This document shows positions 8,292 through 14,482 of a DNA stretch of 23,088 bases, one piece after another. The stretch is taken from the NCBI GenBank assembly GCA_009774395.1, contig VSNQ01000073.1, forward strand, positions 1-23,088, written 5' to 3'. The first letter of the stretch is position 1; every line of letters begins with the position of its first letter. The notes under the pieces were generated by a model. It saw only the letters and a program-made list of their open reading frames with translations, had not been told where the DNA came from and did no database searches. The DNA is from Lachnospiraceae bacterium. Lineage in GTDB: Bacteria; Bacillota; Clostridia; Lachnospirales; Lachnospiraceae. Made by a program: the position numbers and the translations under genes.

Positions 8292-8756
8292 CTATTCCTC
8301 CTCCAAACTCTGCAAAAAATCCCTGTCCCAAAGCAGGATTTTCAGCTTTCTCGCCGCTTCTGCCGCCGGTTTGGTAAAATATTGGTTCGTCAAAACGCAG
8401 CCAACCATTCTATCATAGAAATCACGCCCCGCATATGCTTCCTGCACCGCTTTCACACCGACAGGATTGTTGTACCGCTTACATTGAATTGCGTAGGTCA
8501 CTCCGTCTTTTTCTGCAAGGATATCCACACCGTAATCGCCGCTGGCCTGCGTTACCTCGACCTCCACAAAACCATTTGCCGCAAGCAAATCGGCACAGTA
8601 ATGCTCAAAATCCAATCCCCCCATTGTATCCAGACGCCGCACCCTGCTGCTGTGCCGAAATTGCTTGCAAAGCACCACCCATGCCACAGCCAAAAGTATT
8701 AAAGTGCCCACTACCGCCAAAATTATCCCTAAATTAAAAATCTGTGATTCTGTCAT
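8292..8756 (-). CDS. Membrane-anchored Mrr-like restriction-endonuclease-fold protein
   Basis: 154 residues. Residues about 8-30 are one hydrophobic helix. Residues about 42-150 form an Mrr-type PD-(D/E)xK domain. The motif is visible: Glu51 in FEHYCADLL, Asp78 in GDYGVDIL, and Gln91-Cys-Lys93 in YAIQCKRY. The tail ILLWDRDFLQSL is typical. Mrr-like proteins cleave modified DNA or process nucleic acid; all core residues are present, so activity is plausible. The helix would place the nuclease at the inner face of the membrane. It is 9 bp upstream of ylmH and probably cotranscribed with it. No methylase or other restriction gene is nearby. Target unknown. Confidence 0.85.
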   Translation of the reverse strand: MTESQIFNLGIILAVVGTLILLAVAWVVLCKQFRHSSRVRRLDTMGGLDFEHYCADLLAANGFVEVEVTQASGDYGVDILAEKDGVTYAIQCKRYNNPVGVKAVQEAYAGRDFYDRMVGCVLTNQYFTKPAAEAARKLKILLWDRDFLQSLEEE

Positions 8757-8785
8757 TTCTCCGTTGTTCCTTTTTCATTATACTA

Positions 8786-8922
8786 AGGAACTGTCAATAA
8801 ATTACCCATCCATTTGACTTATCTAAATGTCCATCTGCGGCATCAGATAATCTTGACGCAGCCCGTTTGCAGCTGAACATTTATGCAGCATCAAATTAAC
8901 AAGTTATTTATTTACAGTTCCT
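8786..8922. repeat. 137-bp element with 17-bp terminal inverted repeats, family C
   Basis: AGGAACTGTCAATAAAT (8786-8802) is inverted at 8906-8922 with one mismatch. It fills most of the 178-bp gap between the CPBP protease and the Mrr-like gene. No transposase is inside. It may be a miniature mobile element or a repeated RNA hairpin; only one copy is in this window. Confidence 0.6.
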
Positions 8923-8934
8923 AACATTTAGCAA

Positions 8935-9738
8935 CTAGCCAATCACTACTCCAATCGCCATAATCACTGCATTGGTAAGTGCATGCATGATAACACTGCT
9001 CCAAAGATTTTTATTGCTTCTATAATATATCAGTCCCAGCATAAAGCCAGCAGCCACATGCTCTATAATAGTTTTAAATGAATTGACTACACTGCCTGCC
9101 GATTCTTCCCATAGATAATACGCAAATGGAAAATGATACAATGCAAAAAAAATACCTGTTGCCAGTATCGCTATGTACGGACGCTTCCATATATTTATCA
9201 AACTTCTTTGCAGGATTCCTCGAAAGAAAAATTCTTCCGTAAATCCAGCCGTCAATATCATAAGCCCCATAAACAATGGTATTCCCGCCATTATTTTTGG
9301 CATATTTGCAAAAATATCCTGCGTTTCCTCCCCCAAACTAAAAATTAGGAAAATTACGCATATATAAACAAAACAAACAAGTAATATTTTTATACCGGTC
9401 TTCTTGTTGAAGCGTTTTATGCCGATACTTTTTAGCGCTTCTTTCCAATTCTCTTTTCTAATGTGCGCAACAGCCAGTAATGGGATCAATACAAAAAGCA
9501 GCCAATTTGTAACTTCGTTAACCATATCCAATTTTAATGCATGGTTTATCATAGCTAATACAAAATAACACCAAAACCAAATAAAACTAAATATCCATTC
9601 CCTTTTGGCATCTTTTACAGATTCTTCTGCCAATACAACCTTATCTTTCCGAAACACAATAAAAATAGCAATAATTGCAATAATATGAAAAAATATGAGA
9701 GTCACCTCCTCAAAAACCGTTCCTTTTAAATCCGCCAT
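8935..9738 (-). CDS. CPBP-family intramembrane metalloprotease
   Basis: A polytopic membrane protein (267 aa from the first ATG) of the CPBP/Abi (CAAX protease and bacteriocin-processing) family. All family motifs are present: motif 1 TEEFFFRGILQ (Glu168, Glu169, Arg173), motif 2 FALYHFPF (His202), and motif 3 MHALTNAV (His252, Asn256). Such proteases cleave peptides within the membrane; in Gram-positives some give bacteriocin immunity. No bacteriocin gene is near. The start is doubtful. A good promoter ends 3 bp before the ATG at 9738, so the RNA would begin at or just inside it, while a strong AGGAGG lies about 30 nt into the frame with no standard start codon at the right distance. Membrane helices begin at about residue 12. 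Confidence 0.88.
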   Translation of the reverse strand: MADLKGTVFEEVTLIFFHIIAIIAIFIVFRKDKVVLAEESVKDAKREWIFSFIWFWCYFVLAMINHALKLDMVNEVTNWLLFVLIPLLAVAHIRKENWKEALKSIGIKRFNKKTGIKILLVCFVYICVIFLIFSLGEETQDIFANMPKIMAGIPLFMGLMILTAGFTEEFFFRGILQRSLINIWKRPYIAILATGIFFALYHFPFAYYLWEESAGSVVNSFKTIIEHVAAGFMLGLIYYRSNKNLWSSVIMHALTNAVIMAIGVVIG

Positions 9739-9740
9739 TG

Positions 9741-9769
9741 ATTATAGCACAGCCCTTATAAAAAGTCCA
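9741..9769 (-). promoter_or_regulatory. Promoter overlapping the start of the CPBP protease gene
   Basis: On the minus strand, TGGACT (9764-9769), a 17-bp spacer and TATAAT (9741-9746) with an extended -10 TG (TGCTATAAT). It lies immediately before the ATG at 9738. Confidence 0.6.
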
Positions 9770-9886
9770 CCGTATTATCCCCCGAAAATTTAACTCAAGA
9801 AATTTTCTATACGGCAAATCTTTCTACCATACAGTATAAAAAAATTGCGAAAAACACCGCACTGAAATAACGTCCAAATTAACTAT

Positions 9887-9914
9887 TTACAAACCCGCCC
9901 GAATAGTGTATAGT
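9887..9914 (+). promoter_or_regulatory. Promoter of the THF riboswitch-folT transcript
   Basis: TTTACA (9887-9892), a 16-bp spacer and TATAGT (9909-9914). The expected RNA start is near 9921, about 30 nt before the riboswitch begins. Confidence 0.55.
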
Positions 9915-9949
9915 TCCATATGTAACAATCATTTTATTTTATTAATTTT

Positions 9950-10095
9950 GCAGAGTAGAACCGCGTGCGTTAAGTGCCTAATACAGAATTGCGCATTCCG
10001 CAGCACTGTATTTGTGAACAGGGAGTTGTCACTAGGACGAAAAAACACACCCCAGACGGGAACCGTTTTGCGGTACGAGGTTCGCATCCCGCTGC
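9950..10095 (+). ncRNA. Tetrahydrofolate (THF) riboswitch
   Basis: The conserved pieces of the THF (folT) riboswitch are in order. P1 is GCAG (9950-9953) with CTGC (10092-10095). The AGAGTAGA strand follows, and P2 is GAACC (9958-9962) with GGTTC (10079-10083). Then come GCGTTAAGTG, the GGGAGTTGTC loop, GACGAA, GCGGTACGAGG and TTCGCATCCCGCT. An extra nested hairpin is inserted in the P3 region: AATACAG 9980-9986 with CTGTATT 10006-10012, enclosing TGCG/CGCA. Its position before a FolT gene agrees with folate sensing. When THF binds, expression of the folate transporter is expected to fall. Confidence 0.9.
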
Positions 10096-10113
10096 TACAT
10101 ATTTGAAATGCCC

Positions 10114-10130
10114 AAGACCGCGGTCTTTTT
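10114..10130 (+). terminator. Intrinsic terminator in the folT riboswitch expression platform
   Basis: AAGACCGCGGTCTT (10114-10127) is a perfect palindrome running into T10126-10130. It lies 18 nt after the THF aptamer and about 60 nt before folT, where a riboswitch-controlled terminator is expected. The stem is short. Confidence 0.6.
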
Positions 10131-10191
10131 CGCTTATCTTGCGCCTCATTTGTGTAGTTTCAGGTTCACTGCATAAAGGAGGCTATTTTTT

Positions 10192-10764
10192 ATGCACAAA
10201 ATCAAGAAACTCTATTCCGACTCTTTTCAAGAGTTAAAAGTCACCCAAAATCTTGTTTTCTGCGGTATGATGGCGGCTCTGGCAATCGTCCTAAATTACA
10301 CGACCACCATTAATATTACGCAGTATATCCGCATTGGCTTCTCAGGACTGCCGAACCGTGTCGTAGAATTTATGTTCGGCCCTGCAATTGGCGCAATTTT
10401 CGGCGGAATGCTGGATATCCTTAAATTTTTTCTCAAGCCCGACGGCGGCGCATTTTTCTTTGGCTACACATTGAATGTTATGGTTGCCGGCGTAATTTAC
10501 GGTTCTATTCTCTATCAAAAACCTGTGCGCTTAAAGCGTATTCTAATCGCGGAATTACTTGTAAAAATTATTGTAAATTGCTGTCTAAATACGCTTTGGC
10601 TCTCCCTTTTAAATGGCAGCGCTTTTATGGTAATTCTGCCTGCAAGGATTCTACGTAATTTAATAATGCTGCCAATCGACACTGTTATTGTATTTTTTAT
10701 GCTGAATTGCATTACACGGATTATGCATACAAATGGAATTCATTCCTATGACAACAGAAAATAA
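10192..10764 (+). CDS. folT: ECF transporter S component, folate-specific
   Basis: A 190-residue, about six-helix membrane protein, the substrate-binding S subunit of an energy-coupling-factor importer for folate. Family features are the IRIGFSGLPNRVVEFMFGP stretch (residues about 46-64), the following GAIFGGMLDILKFFLKPDGG loop, and LPARILRNLIMLPIDT near the C-terminus. It has no ATPase of its own and must share an EcfA-EcfA'-EcfT module encoded elsewhere (a group II system). The THF riboswitch upstream supports the substrate call independently. The ATG at 10192 has AAAGGAGG ending about 9 nt upstream. Confidence 0.93.
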   Translation: MHKIKKLYSDSFQELKVTQNLVFCGMMAALAIVLNYTTTINITQYIRIGFSGLPNRVVEFMFGPAIGAIFGGMLDILKFFLKPDGGAFFFGYTLNVMVAGVIYGSILYQKPVRLKRILIAELLVKIIVNCCLNTLWLSLLNGSAFMVILPARILRNLIMLPIDTVIVFFMLNCITRIMHTNGIHSYDNRK

Positions 10765-10774
10765 GAAAGGCAGC

Positions 10775-10817
10775 GGAACTATTTGTGCAACTTTCTATTA
10801 CAGCAAATGTTAGTTCC
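10775..10817. repeat. Hairpin after folT
   Basis: GGAACTA (10775-10781) is inverted as TAGTTCC (10811-10817), with an inner TTTG/CAAA pairing. It starts 11 bp after the folT stop. There is no T tract, so it is a weak terminator candidate, or an mRNA 3'-end stabiliser. Confidence 0.4.
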
Positions 10818-10857
10818 TACCAAACACAAAATACCTCTTTTCCGATTTTTTAGAATG

Positions 10858-10866
10858 TGCTATAAT
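10858..10866 (+). promoter_or_regulatory. Extended -10 promoter before the Hpt-like gene
   Basis: TGCTATAAT (10858-10866) is a consensus extended -10 element; no good -35 is seen. The predicted leader is about 83 nt. It contains GCCC/GGGC arms (10902-10920) close to the gene start. Confidence 0.45.
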
Positions 10867-10955
10867 AGATCTAACATTTATAATTTACTACCCAACTGTC
10901 AAGCCCCCAACTTCAAGGGCAAAAATAAAATTTAGAAAAGGGAAAGCTAAGAGAA

Positions 10956-11852
10956 ATGGAATATAATTACACCAAAATATTTGACGAAATTCAAAAACTA
11001 ATTCACAAGTCCATCCTAATATGGTTTGGGTTTATAGCTGGTTGCTGTGTGCCTTTGCTGCTGCTATGCCTGTTTCGTGTTCTGCCATACTCCGCGTTAT
11101 GGGCAATGGCAGGCATTTTGCCTATGAGCGTGGCACTTATTTTTATCCGTCATTTTTATCAGAAAAAAGCAGAGCTTTTAGCCAAAAAACAGCAGCTTTC
11201 GCTTATGGCATTCCATGCAAAACAGGCGCTAGATTTATTGCAGCAGGATTTTCCTGACACTGATATCAGCGATTGTCTTATCCGTATGCGTTACCTTGCC
11301 AAAAACGGAATCGACGTTGACGCCGCTTTAAAACGACTTGATGGAAACACAGACGCCTACAACGAATGCGCTGCATCTTTTTTGGCAGAAAGCGGTCACC
11401 TTGAGGATACACTTTATGATCTTATGCAGCCTGATACCCTCTCACAGTATGGCGCAGAAGCGCATATGCTGCGGACACAGGCAAACCGCCTTGGTATCGT
11501 AAACTTAACCGACACCGCATTTTTTCATGAAATTGAAGCATACGCTGGCGATTATGCTATTGTGAAAGCCAACTGGAAAAAGCTTTCCCTAGAACTTGAC
11601 GAAGCCTATACGCTTCTATCAGAATACATAAAATCCATTGGCTATCAATGCAAAACGAACAACAGTGGTGACCATATGACACTGAAACAGTGGGCAGATC
11701 GTCTTCAGGAAGCCTTTACAGCCCTGGAAGCTTATGATACCAATAAAGCGCGGAATATTATCCAAGAACTGCTCCAATATCAAGTAGACGCCAATATCTC
11801 CAAAAGCCTACGGGATATTATCAGCAATATTGATGATATTATGGCAAATTAG
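10956..11852 (+). CDS. Membrane protein with a C-terminal histidine-phosphotransfer (Hpt)-like domain
   Basis: 298 residues. Two membrane helices (about 19-41 and 44-66) form an N-terminal hairpin. A charged helical linker (67-115) follows, then a region like an Hpt domain: NGIDVDAALKRLDGNTDAYNE at 117-136 matches the common Hpt opening, and AEAHMLRTQANRLG at 167-180 aligns with the AHxLKGxxxxLG phospho-histidine helix, giving His170 as the candidate site. The usual Lys-Gly after the histidine is Arg-Thr, so phosphotransfer is not assured. A further helical pair (241-295) ends the protein. No kinase or receiver domain is attached and none is adjacent. It lies between two vitamin-transporter genes but has its own promoter. 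The RBS is weak. Confidence 0.75.
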   Translation: MEYNYTKIFDEIQKLIHKSILIWFGFIAGCCVPLLLLCLFRVLPYSALWAMAGILPMSVALIFIRHFYQKKAELLAKKQQLSLMAFHAKQALDLLQQDFPDTDISDCLIRMRYLAKNGIDVDAALKRLDGNTDAYNECAASFLAESGHLEDTLYDLMQPDTLSQYGAEAHMLRTQANRLGIVNLTDTAFFHEIEAYAGDYAIVKANWKKLSLELDEAYTLLSEYIKSIGYQCKTNNSGDHMTLKQWADRLQEAFTALEAYDTNKARNIIQELLQYQVDANISKSLRDIISNIDDIMAN

Positions 11853-11930
11853 AATTATTTTTGCAAAATCTATATCCTTCAGCACACACCAATCAAATTT
11901 TTAAAGCTGAAAACTGCCAAACTTGACCTC

Positions 11931-11959
11931 TTGACAGCCGCCAAGAAAAAGAATATAGT
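11931..11959 (+). promoter_or_regulatory. Promoter of the TPP riboswitch-thiT transcript
   Basis: Perfect TTGACA (11931-11936), a 17-bp spacer and TATAGT (11954-11959). The RNA should start near 11966, about 30 nt before the riboswitch. Confidence 0.8.
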
Positions 11960-11994
11960 AATAATTGTCAAAATAAATAACATAATTTCATAAA

Positions 11995-12066
11995 ACGCTA
12001 GGGGTGCACATCGCTGAGAATTTACCCTCATTACTTGAACCGGATAATACCGGCGTAAGGAAGCAG
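11995..12066 (+). ncRNA. TPP (thi-box) riboswitch
   Basis: All conserved TPP-aptamer pieces are present in order: GGGGTGC, CGCTGAGA, TACCC, TTGAACCGGATAATACCGGCGTAAGGAAGC (split here by reading as TTGAACCGGATAATACC then GGCGTAAGGAAGC). P1 can be formed by GCT (11997-11999) with AGC (12062-12064). The long arm of the canonical aptamer is short here. It lies before thiT, so thiamine diphosphate should repress thiamine uptake. Confidence 0.93.
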
Positions 12067-12068
12067 GA

Positions 12069-12142
12069 ATTTATAAATTATACTACATAACGCCAGAATT
12101 TATCATACTGCACTGTTTAAACGTATATAGCTGGCATTATAT
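12069..12142 (+). repeat. Palindromic dispersed repeat, family B copy 2, in the thiT leader
   Basis: Shares the ATTTATAAATTAT flank (12069-12081), the left arm ACTACATAACGCCAG (12082-12096), the loop core TACTGCACTG and TTAAACGTATAT, and a decayed right arm CTGGCATTAT (12131-12140) with the copy at 2962-3046. It begins 3-5 bases after the TPP aptamer, in the place of the expression platform. Confidence 0.75.
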
Positions 12143-12162
12143 CAATTCCAAACGATGTAGAA

Positions 12163-12186
12163 CCTTCTCGCGCACAACGAAGGAGG
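12163..12186 (+). promoter_or_regulatory. Ribosome-site-masking hairpin before thiT
   Basis: CCTTC (12163-12167) can pair with GAAGG (12179-12183), covering part of AGGAGG (12181-12186). That Shine-Dalgarno site is 7 nt before the thiT ATG. No T tract follows, so if the riboswitch is functional it probably controls translation rather than termination. Confidence 0.45.
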
Positions 12187-12193
12187 ATTTTTT

Positions 12194-12973
12194 ATGTTGT
12201 ACAATGTAATCCAAGATGGAGAAACCATCACTTATGTTCCCACAGTCTGGGGAAATGTGCTGCTTGCTGCACTTATCCTTGCACTACTTTGTGCCGCGGT
12301 ATTTTTTGCACGCAAAGCCTATTTACGCACGGCTGCTCTTGCATCTTCAAATGTAAATTCTATTTCTTCTGCGCTGCCTTTGCCAACAAATAACAACACA
12401 AAGTCAAATCAATTCCCCGTTGCCAAACAGCATTTTAATGTCAAGCTTTCAGCCAAGCAATTATCGTTCTGTGCTGCTGCCATAGCACTTGGAACTGTAT
12501 TGTCTAATATTAAGGTGTTTTCTTTTGTAACAGGGGGCTCCATAACACTGCTCTCCATGTTAGTTATCTGCCTTCCAGGATATTGGTTTGGTCTTGGAGC
12601 TGGCATTATGACAGGCATTGCATACGGTGTTCTGCAAATGCTGATAGACCCGTATATTCTATTTCCAGCACAGCTTATTGTAGATTATCTGCTTGCCTTC
12701 GGCGCACTGGGTCTGTCCGGACTTTTCTGCAATGCAAAATATGGACTATTAAAAGGCTATCTTACTGCTGTCTTCGGCAGATATGTATTCGCTGTAATCT
12801 CTGGATGGATATTTTTTGGTGCCTATGCATGGGAGGGCTGGAATCCATTTCTCTATTCACTTGCTTACAATGCGATTTATATTTTTTCCGAGGCAGCAAT
12901 TACATTGGCAGTTCTTGCCGTTCCAACTGTAAGAGAAACCTTTTCTCGCATAAAACGACTTGCAATAGGATAA
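12194..12973 (+). CDS. thiT: ECF transporter S component, thiamine-specific, with N-terminal extension
   Basis: 259 residues. Residues about 85-258 are a ThiT (YuaJ) domain: six helices with GGSITLLSMLVICLPGYWFG, GVLQMLIDPYILFPAQLIVDY and SGWIFFGAYAWEG, then YSLAYNAIYIFSEA, which holds the conserved thiamine-site Tyr-Asn-Glu pattern. It imports thiamine with a shared ECF module encoded elsewhere. ThiT of Lactococcus is about 180 aa; here about 84 extra residues precede the domain: one membrane helix (20-40) and a Ser/Asn/Thr-rich linker (50-75). The start is well supported by AGGAGG 7 nt upstream. The TPP riboswitch upstream agrees with the substrate. Thiamine diphosphate is the cofactor of the transketolase encoded at 1081-2897. 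Confidence 0.93.
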   Translation: MLYNVIQDGETITYVPTVWGNVLLAALILALLCAAVFFARKAYLRTAALASSNVNSISSALPLPTNNNTKSNQFPVAKQHFNVKLSAKQLSFCAAAIALGTVLSNIKVFSFVTGGSITLLSMLVICLPGYWFGLGAGIMTGIAYGVLQMLIDPYILFPAQLIVDYLLAFGALGLSGLFCNAKYGLLKGYLTAVFGRYVFAVISGWIFFGAYAWEGWNPFLYSLAYNAIYIFSEAAITLAVLAVPTVRETFSRIKRLAIG

Positions 12974-13098
12974 AAAAATAATTGTTATGCCAAAAAACTA
13001 CAAATCTCTCTTTTTTCTGCCATTATAATGTTATATAATAGGAATAAGAAGTTTTTATTCAGGGAAATATAATACAGCAACAGATACAAGGAGGAGAG

Positions 13099-13248
13099 AT
13101 GGTAAAACACAAAGAACAACGCTTAACAGGTATTACAATGGCAGCTATCGGCGTAATTATGCCGCTATTACTAAACGGCGATATTACATTCTCAATATTT
13201 GCGCTGTCATCAGGAATTACTTTACTTTTTACTGAGGAAATTTTCTAA
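13099..13248 (+). CDS. Small hydrophobic protein (49 aa)
   Basis: A short gene with a strong ribosome site, AAGGAGGAGAG immediately before the ATG. The product starts with a basic stretch (MVKHKEQRLT) and has two hydrophobic segments, about residues 11-25 and 30-44, ending LLFTEEIF. This is the pattern of a small membrane protein with a helical hairpin. I do not recognise the family. Several TATAAT-like sequences lie upstream (13024, 13034, 13068) but none has a good -35. It is followed by the hairpin-rich region at 13385-13777. No function can be given. Confidence 0.6.
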   Translation: MVKHKEQRLTGITMAAIGVIMPLLLNGDITFSIFALSSGITLLFTEEIF

Positions 13249-13348
13249 AAAAAGAAAAAATAGAAGTTTTGACTTATACAATATACCCGTATACCGTTAT
13301 AGCTATCTGTACCTACCATTAACACTGTATAAATTTTTCATTTTCTAC

Positions 13349-13378
13349 TTGTCTTACCGTACGCAAATGTGTTACAAT
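13349..13378 (+). promoter_or_regulatory. Promoter of the structured leader before the lipoprotein gene
   Basis: TTGTCT (13349-13354), an 18-bp spacer and TACAAT (13373-13378) with an extended -10 TG (TGTTACAAT). The RNA should start near 13385. No other promoter is seen between this and the lipoprotein ATG at 13822. Confidence 0.5.
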
Positions 13379-13384
13379 AGAAAA

Positions 13385-13777
13385 AGAGAATATCAAGGAC
13401 ATACGGTGTACCACCTACTCCCATGGCAGTGGGAGCAGGCAAGGATGGTAGAGCTGCTACCACACGATACAGACAATGTCTGCGATACACACAAATTTAT
13501 TATACGTGAATCCGTTAAGGATTACAACTATTAAATACGTGTGGACGCAGAATTTCTGTCGGCCTTTTGTAATATTACGAGGCGCTGAGTGTGGATGCAT
13601 ACATACTTTGCGCCTCGTTCTTGATTTCTCATAGATTTCCTTTGCAGCGGTATTACAATACTGCTGCGGGGAAATCCTATAATGAGAAATCGAAGTTTCA
13701 TGAAAGCTGTGGCACAATCGCGTTACGATTTATGGCACACCACCGTGGATTTTAACAGCGATTATGCCACTTTTTTT
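13385..13777 (+). ncRNA. Candidate long structured RNA or attenuating leader, unassigned family
   Basis: About 390 nt packed with stems in one orientation. CTCCCA/TGGGAG is at 13418-13435, extended by CCT/AGG. GGTAG/CTACC is at 13447-13461. GTGT (13406-13409) with ACAC (13462-13465) could close both as a junction. CAGAC/GTCTG is at 13470-13482 and AATCC/GGATT at 13509-13523. A perfect 9-bp ACGAGGCGC/GCGCCTCGT lies at 13577-13618 with a near-palindromic interior. A compound stem of about 27 pairs lies at 13623-13691 (GATTTCTCAT/ATGAGAAATC, GATTTCC/GGAAATC, GCAGCGGTAT/ATACTGCTGC). A terminator lies at 13709-13777. I found no match to tmRNA, RNase P, SRP, 6S, T-box, or the SAM, cobalamin or c-di-GMP riboswitches. 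Reading frames here overlap the stems and look spurious. Confidence 0.55.
13709..13777 (+). terminator. Strong intrinsic terminator or attenuator before the lipoprotein gene
   Basis: GTGGCACAATCGC (13709-13721) pairs with GCGATTATGCCAC (13758-13770) with one mismatch, plus an inner GTTA/TAAC, and is followed by seven T (13771-13777). Only 44 nt separate it from the lipoprotein ATG, and they hold no clear promoter, so the lipoprotein is likely reached by read-through. Confidence 0.8.
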
Positions 13778-13821
13778 GCTCTTTCTTCGATTCAAATACG
13801 TAGTATAGGAGGTATATCAGT

Positions 13822-14475
13822 ATGAAAAAGAAAAATTTTGGTGTATTACTATTAACAGGGATGCTTACCTTAAACGCTCTTGCTGGATGCGGAGCAACAG
13901 GCGGAATGACTGTAACTTCAGAATCGTCACAATCCTATTTAGAACAAACAGAAATTCCATTTGAAAATTTTGGGGAAGAATTTATCTTTCACACCAAGGC
14001 ATCCGACCGCGTAACAGATGTTGAAGCTCCCTCTATTGTATCTTACGCCGAATCTGACGTATTCGGCGGGAAAAAGAAATATACCATTACTATGCAAATG
14101 CAGTTTGACGATATGGGTGGCTCTGTCTGCAACAATTTATTTGACGGTTATACTGGCACTTTGCTTCCCAATCCGGTCAGCAATCAATGGGTACATGGTG
14201 CTGGAGAACCTGCTGAAACCAATGAAGAATCCACAACAATTACATTTAACAAGAAGAAATATGCGATTAAATACGAATTAACTTATGAATTTTCAGATGA
14301 TACACTTGCAACCGTTACATACAATATTAACGCCCCTGCGGATTACAAAGGCTTGGGAATGATTATGGCTTCTTACAGTGAAGATATCCCCACGATTAAA
14401 GAACCAACATCCATTGAAGAATCTGGTATCACGAAGATGAACGAAGTACATTATTATAAGATCGGTGAATTTTAA
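13822..14475 (+). CDS. Putative lipoprotein of unknown function
   Basis: 217 residues with a lipoprotein signal: MKKK, a hydrophobic stretch, and the lipobox LAGC with Cys23. After cleavage and lipidation the protein should sit on the outer face of the membrane. The rest looks beta-rich with no membrane helix: alternating stretches such as KKYTITMQMQFDDMGG and YAIKYELTYEFSDDTLATVTYNI. I recognise no domain. The RBS AGGAGG (13808-13813) is 8 nt before the ATG. It is preceded by the structured region and terminator at 13385-13777, suggesting conditional expression, and followed 8 bp after its stop by a family A palindromic element. Confidence 0.85.
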   Translation: MKKKNFGVLLLTGMLTLNALAGCGATGGMTVTSESSQSYLEQTEIPFENFGEEFIFHTKASDRVTDVEAPSIVSYAESDVFGGKKKYTITMQMQFDDMGGSVCNNLFDGYTGTLLPNPVSNQWVHGAGEPAETNEESTTITFNKKKYAIKYELTYEFSDDTLATVTYNINAPADYKGLGMIMASYSEDIPTIKEPTSIEESGITKMNEVHYYKIGEF

Positions 14476-14482
14476 ATTTTAC

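Noticed and set aside
9906..10237. Two plus-strand open frames before folT
   Set aside because: They lie across the THF riboswitch and its terminator, whose RNA motifs explain the sequence better.
13400..13470. T-box leader, because of GGTGTACCACC and GCTACCACAC
   Set aside because: The T-box antiterminator core, specifier loop layout and a downstream aminoacyl-tRNA or amino-acid gene are all missing.
13199..13534. 111-codon plus-strand open frame and the opposing 13457-13717 frame
   Set aside because: They overlap the small 49-aa gene, the promoter and many RNA stems; composition is erratic and ribosome sites are absent.
13678..13683. TATAAT within the long stem as a promoter for the lipoprotein
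   Set aside because: No -35 element lies at a usable distance, and it is part of a base-paired stem.
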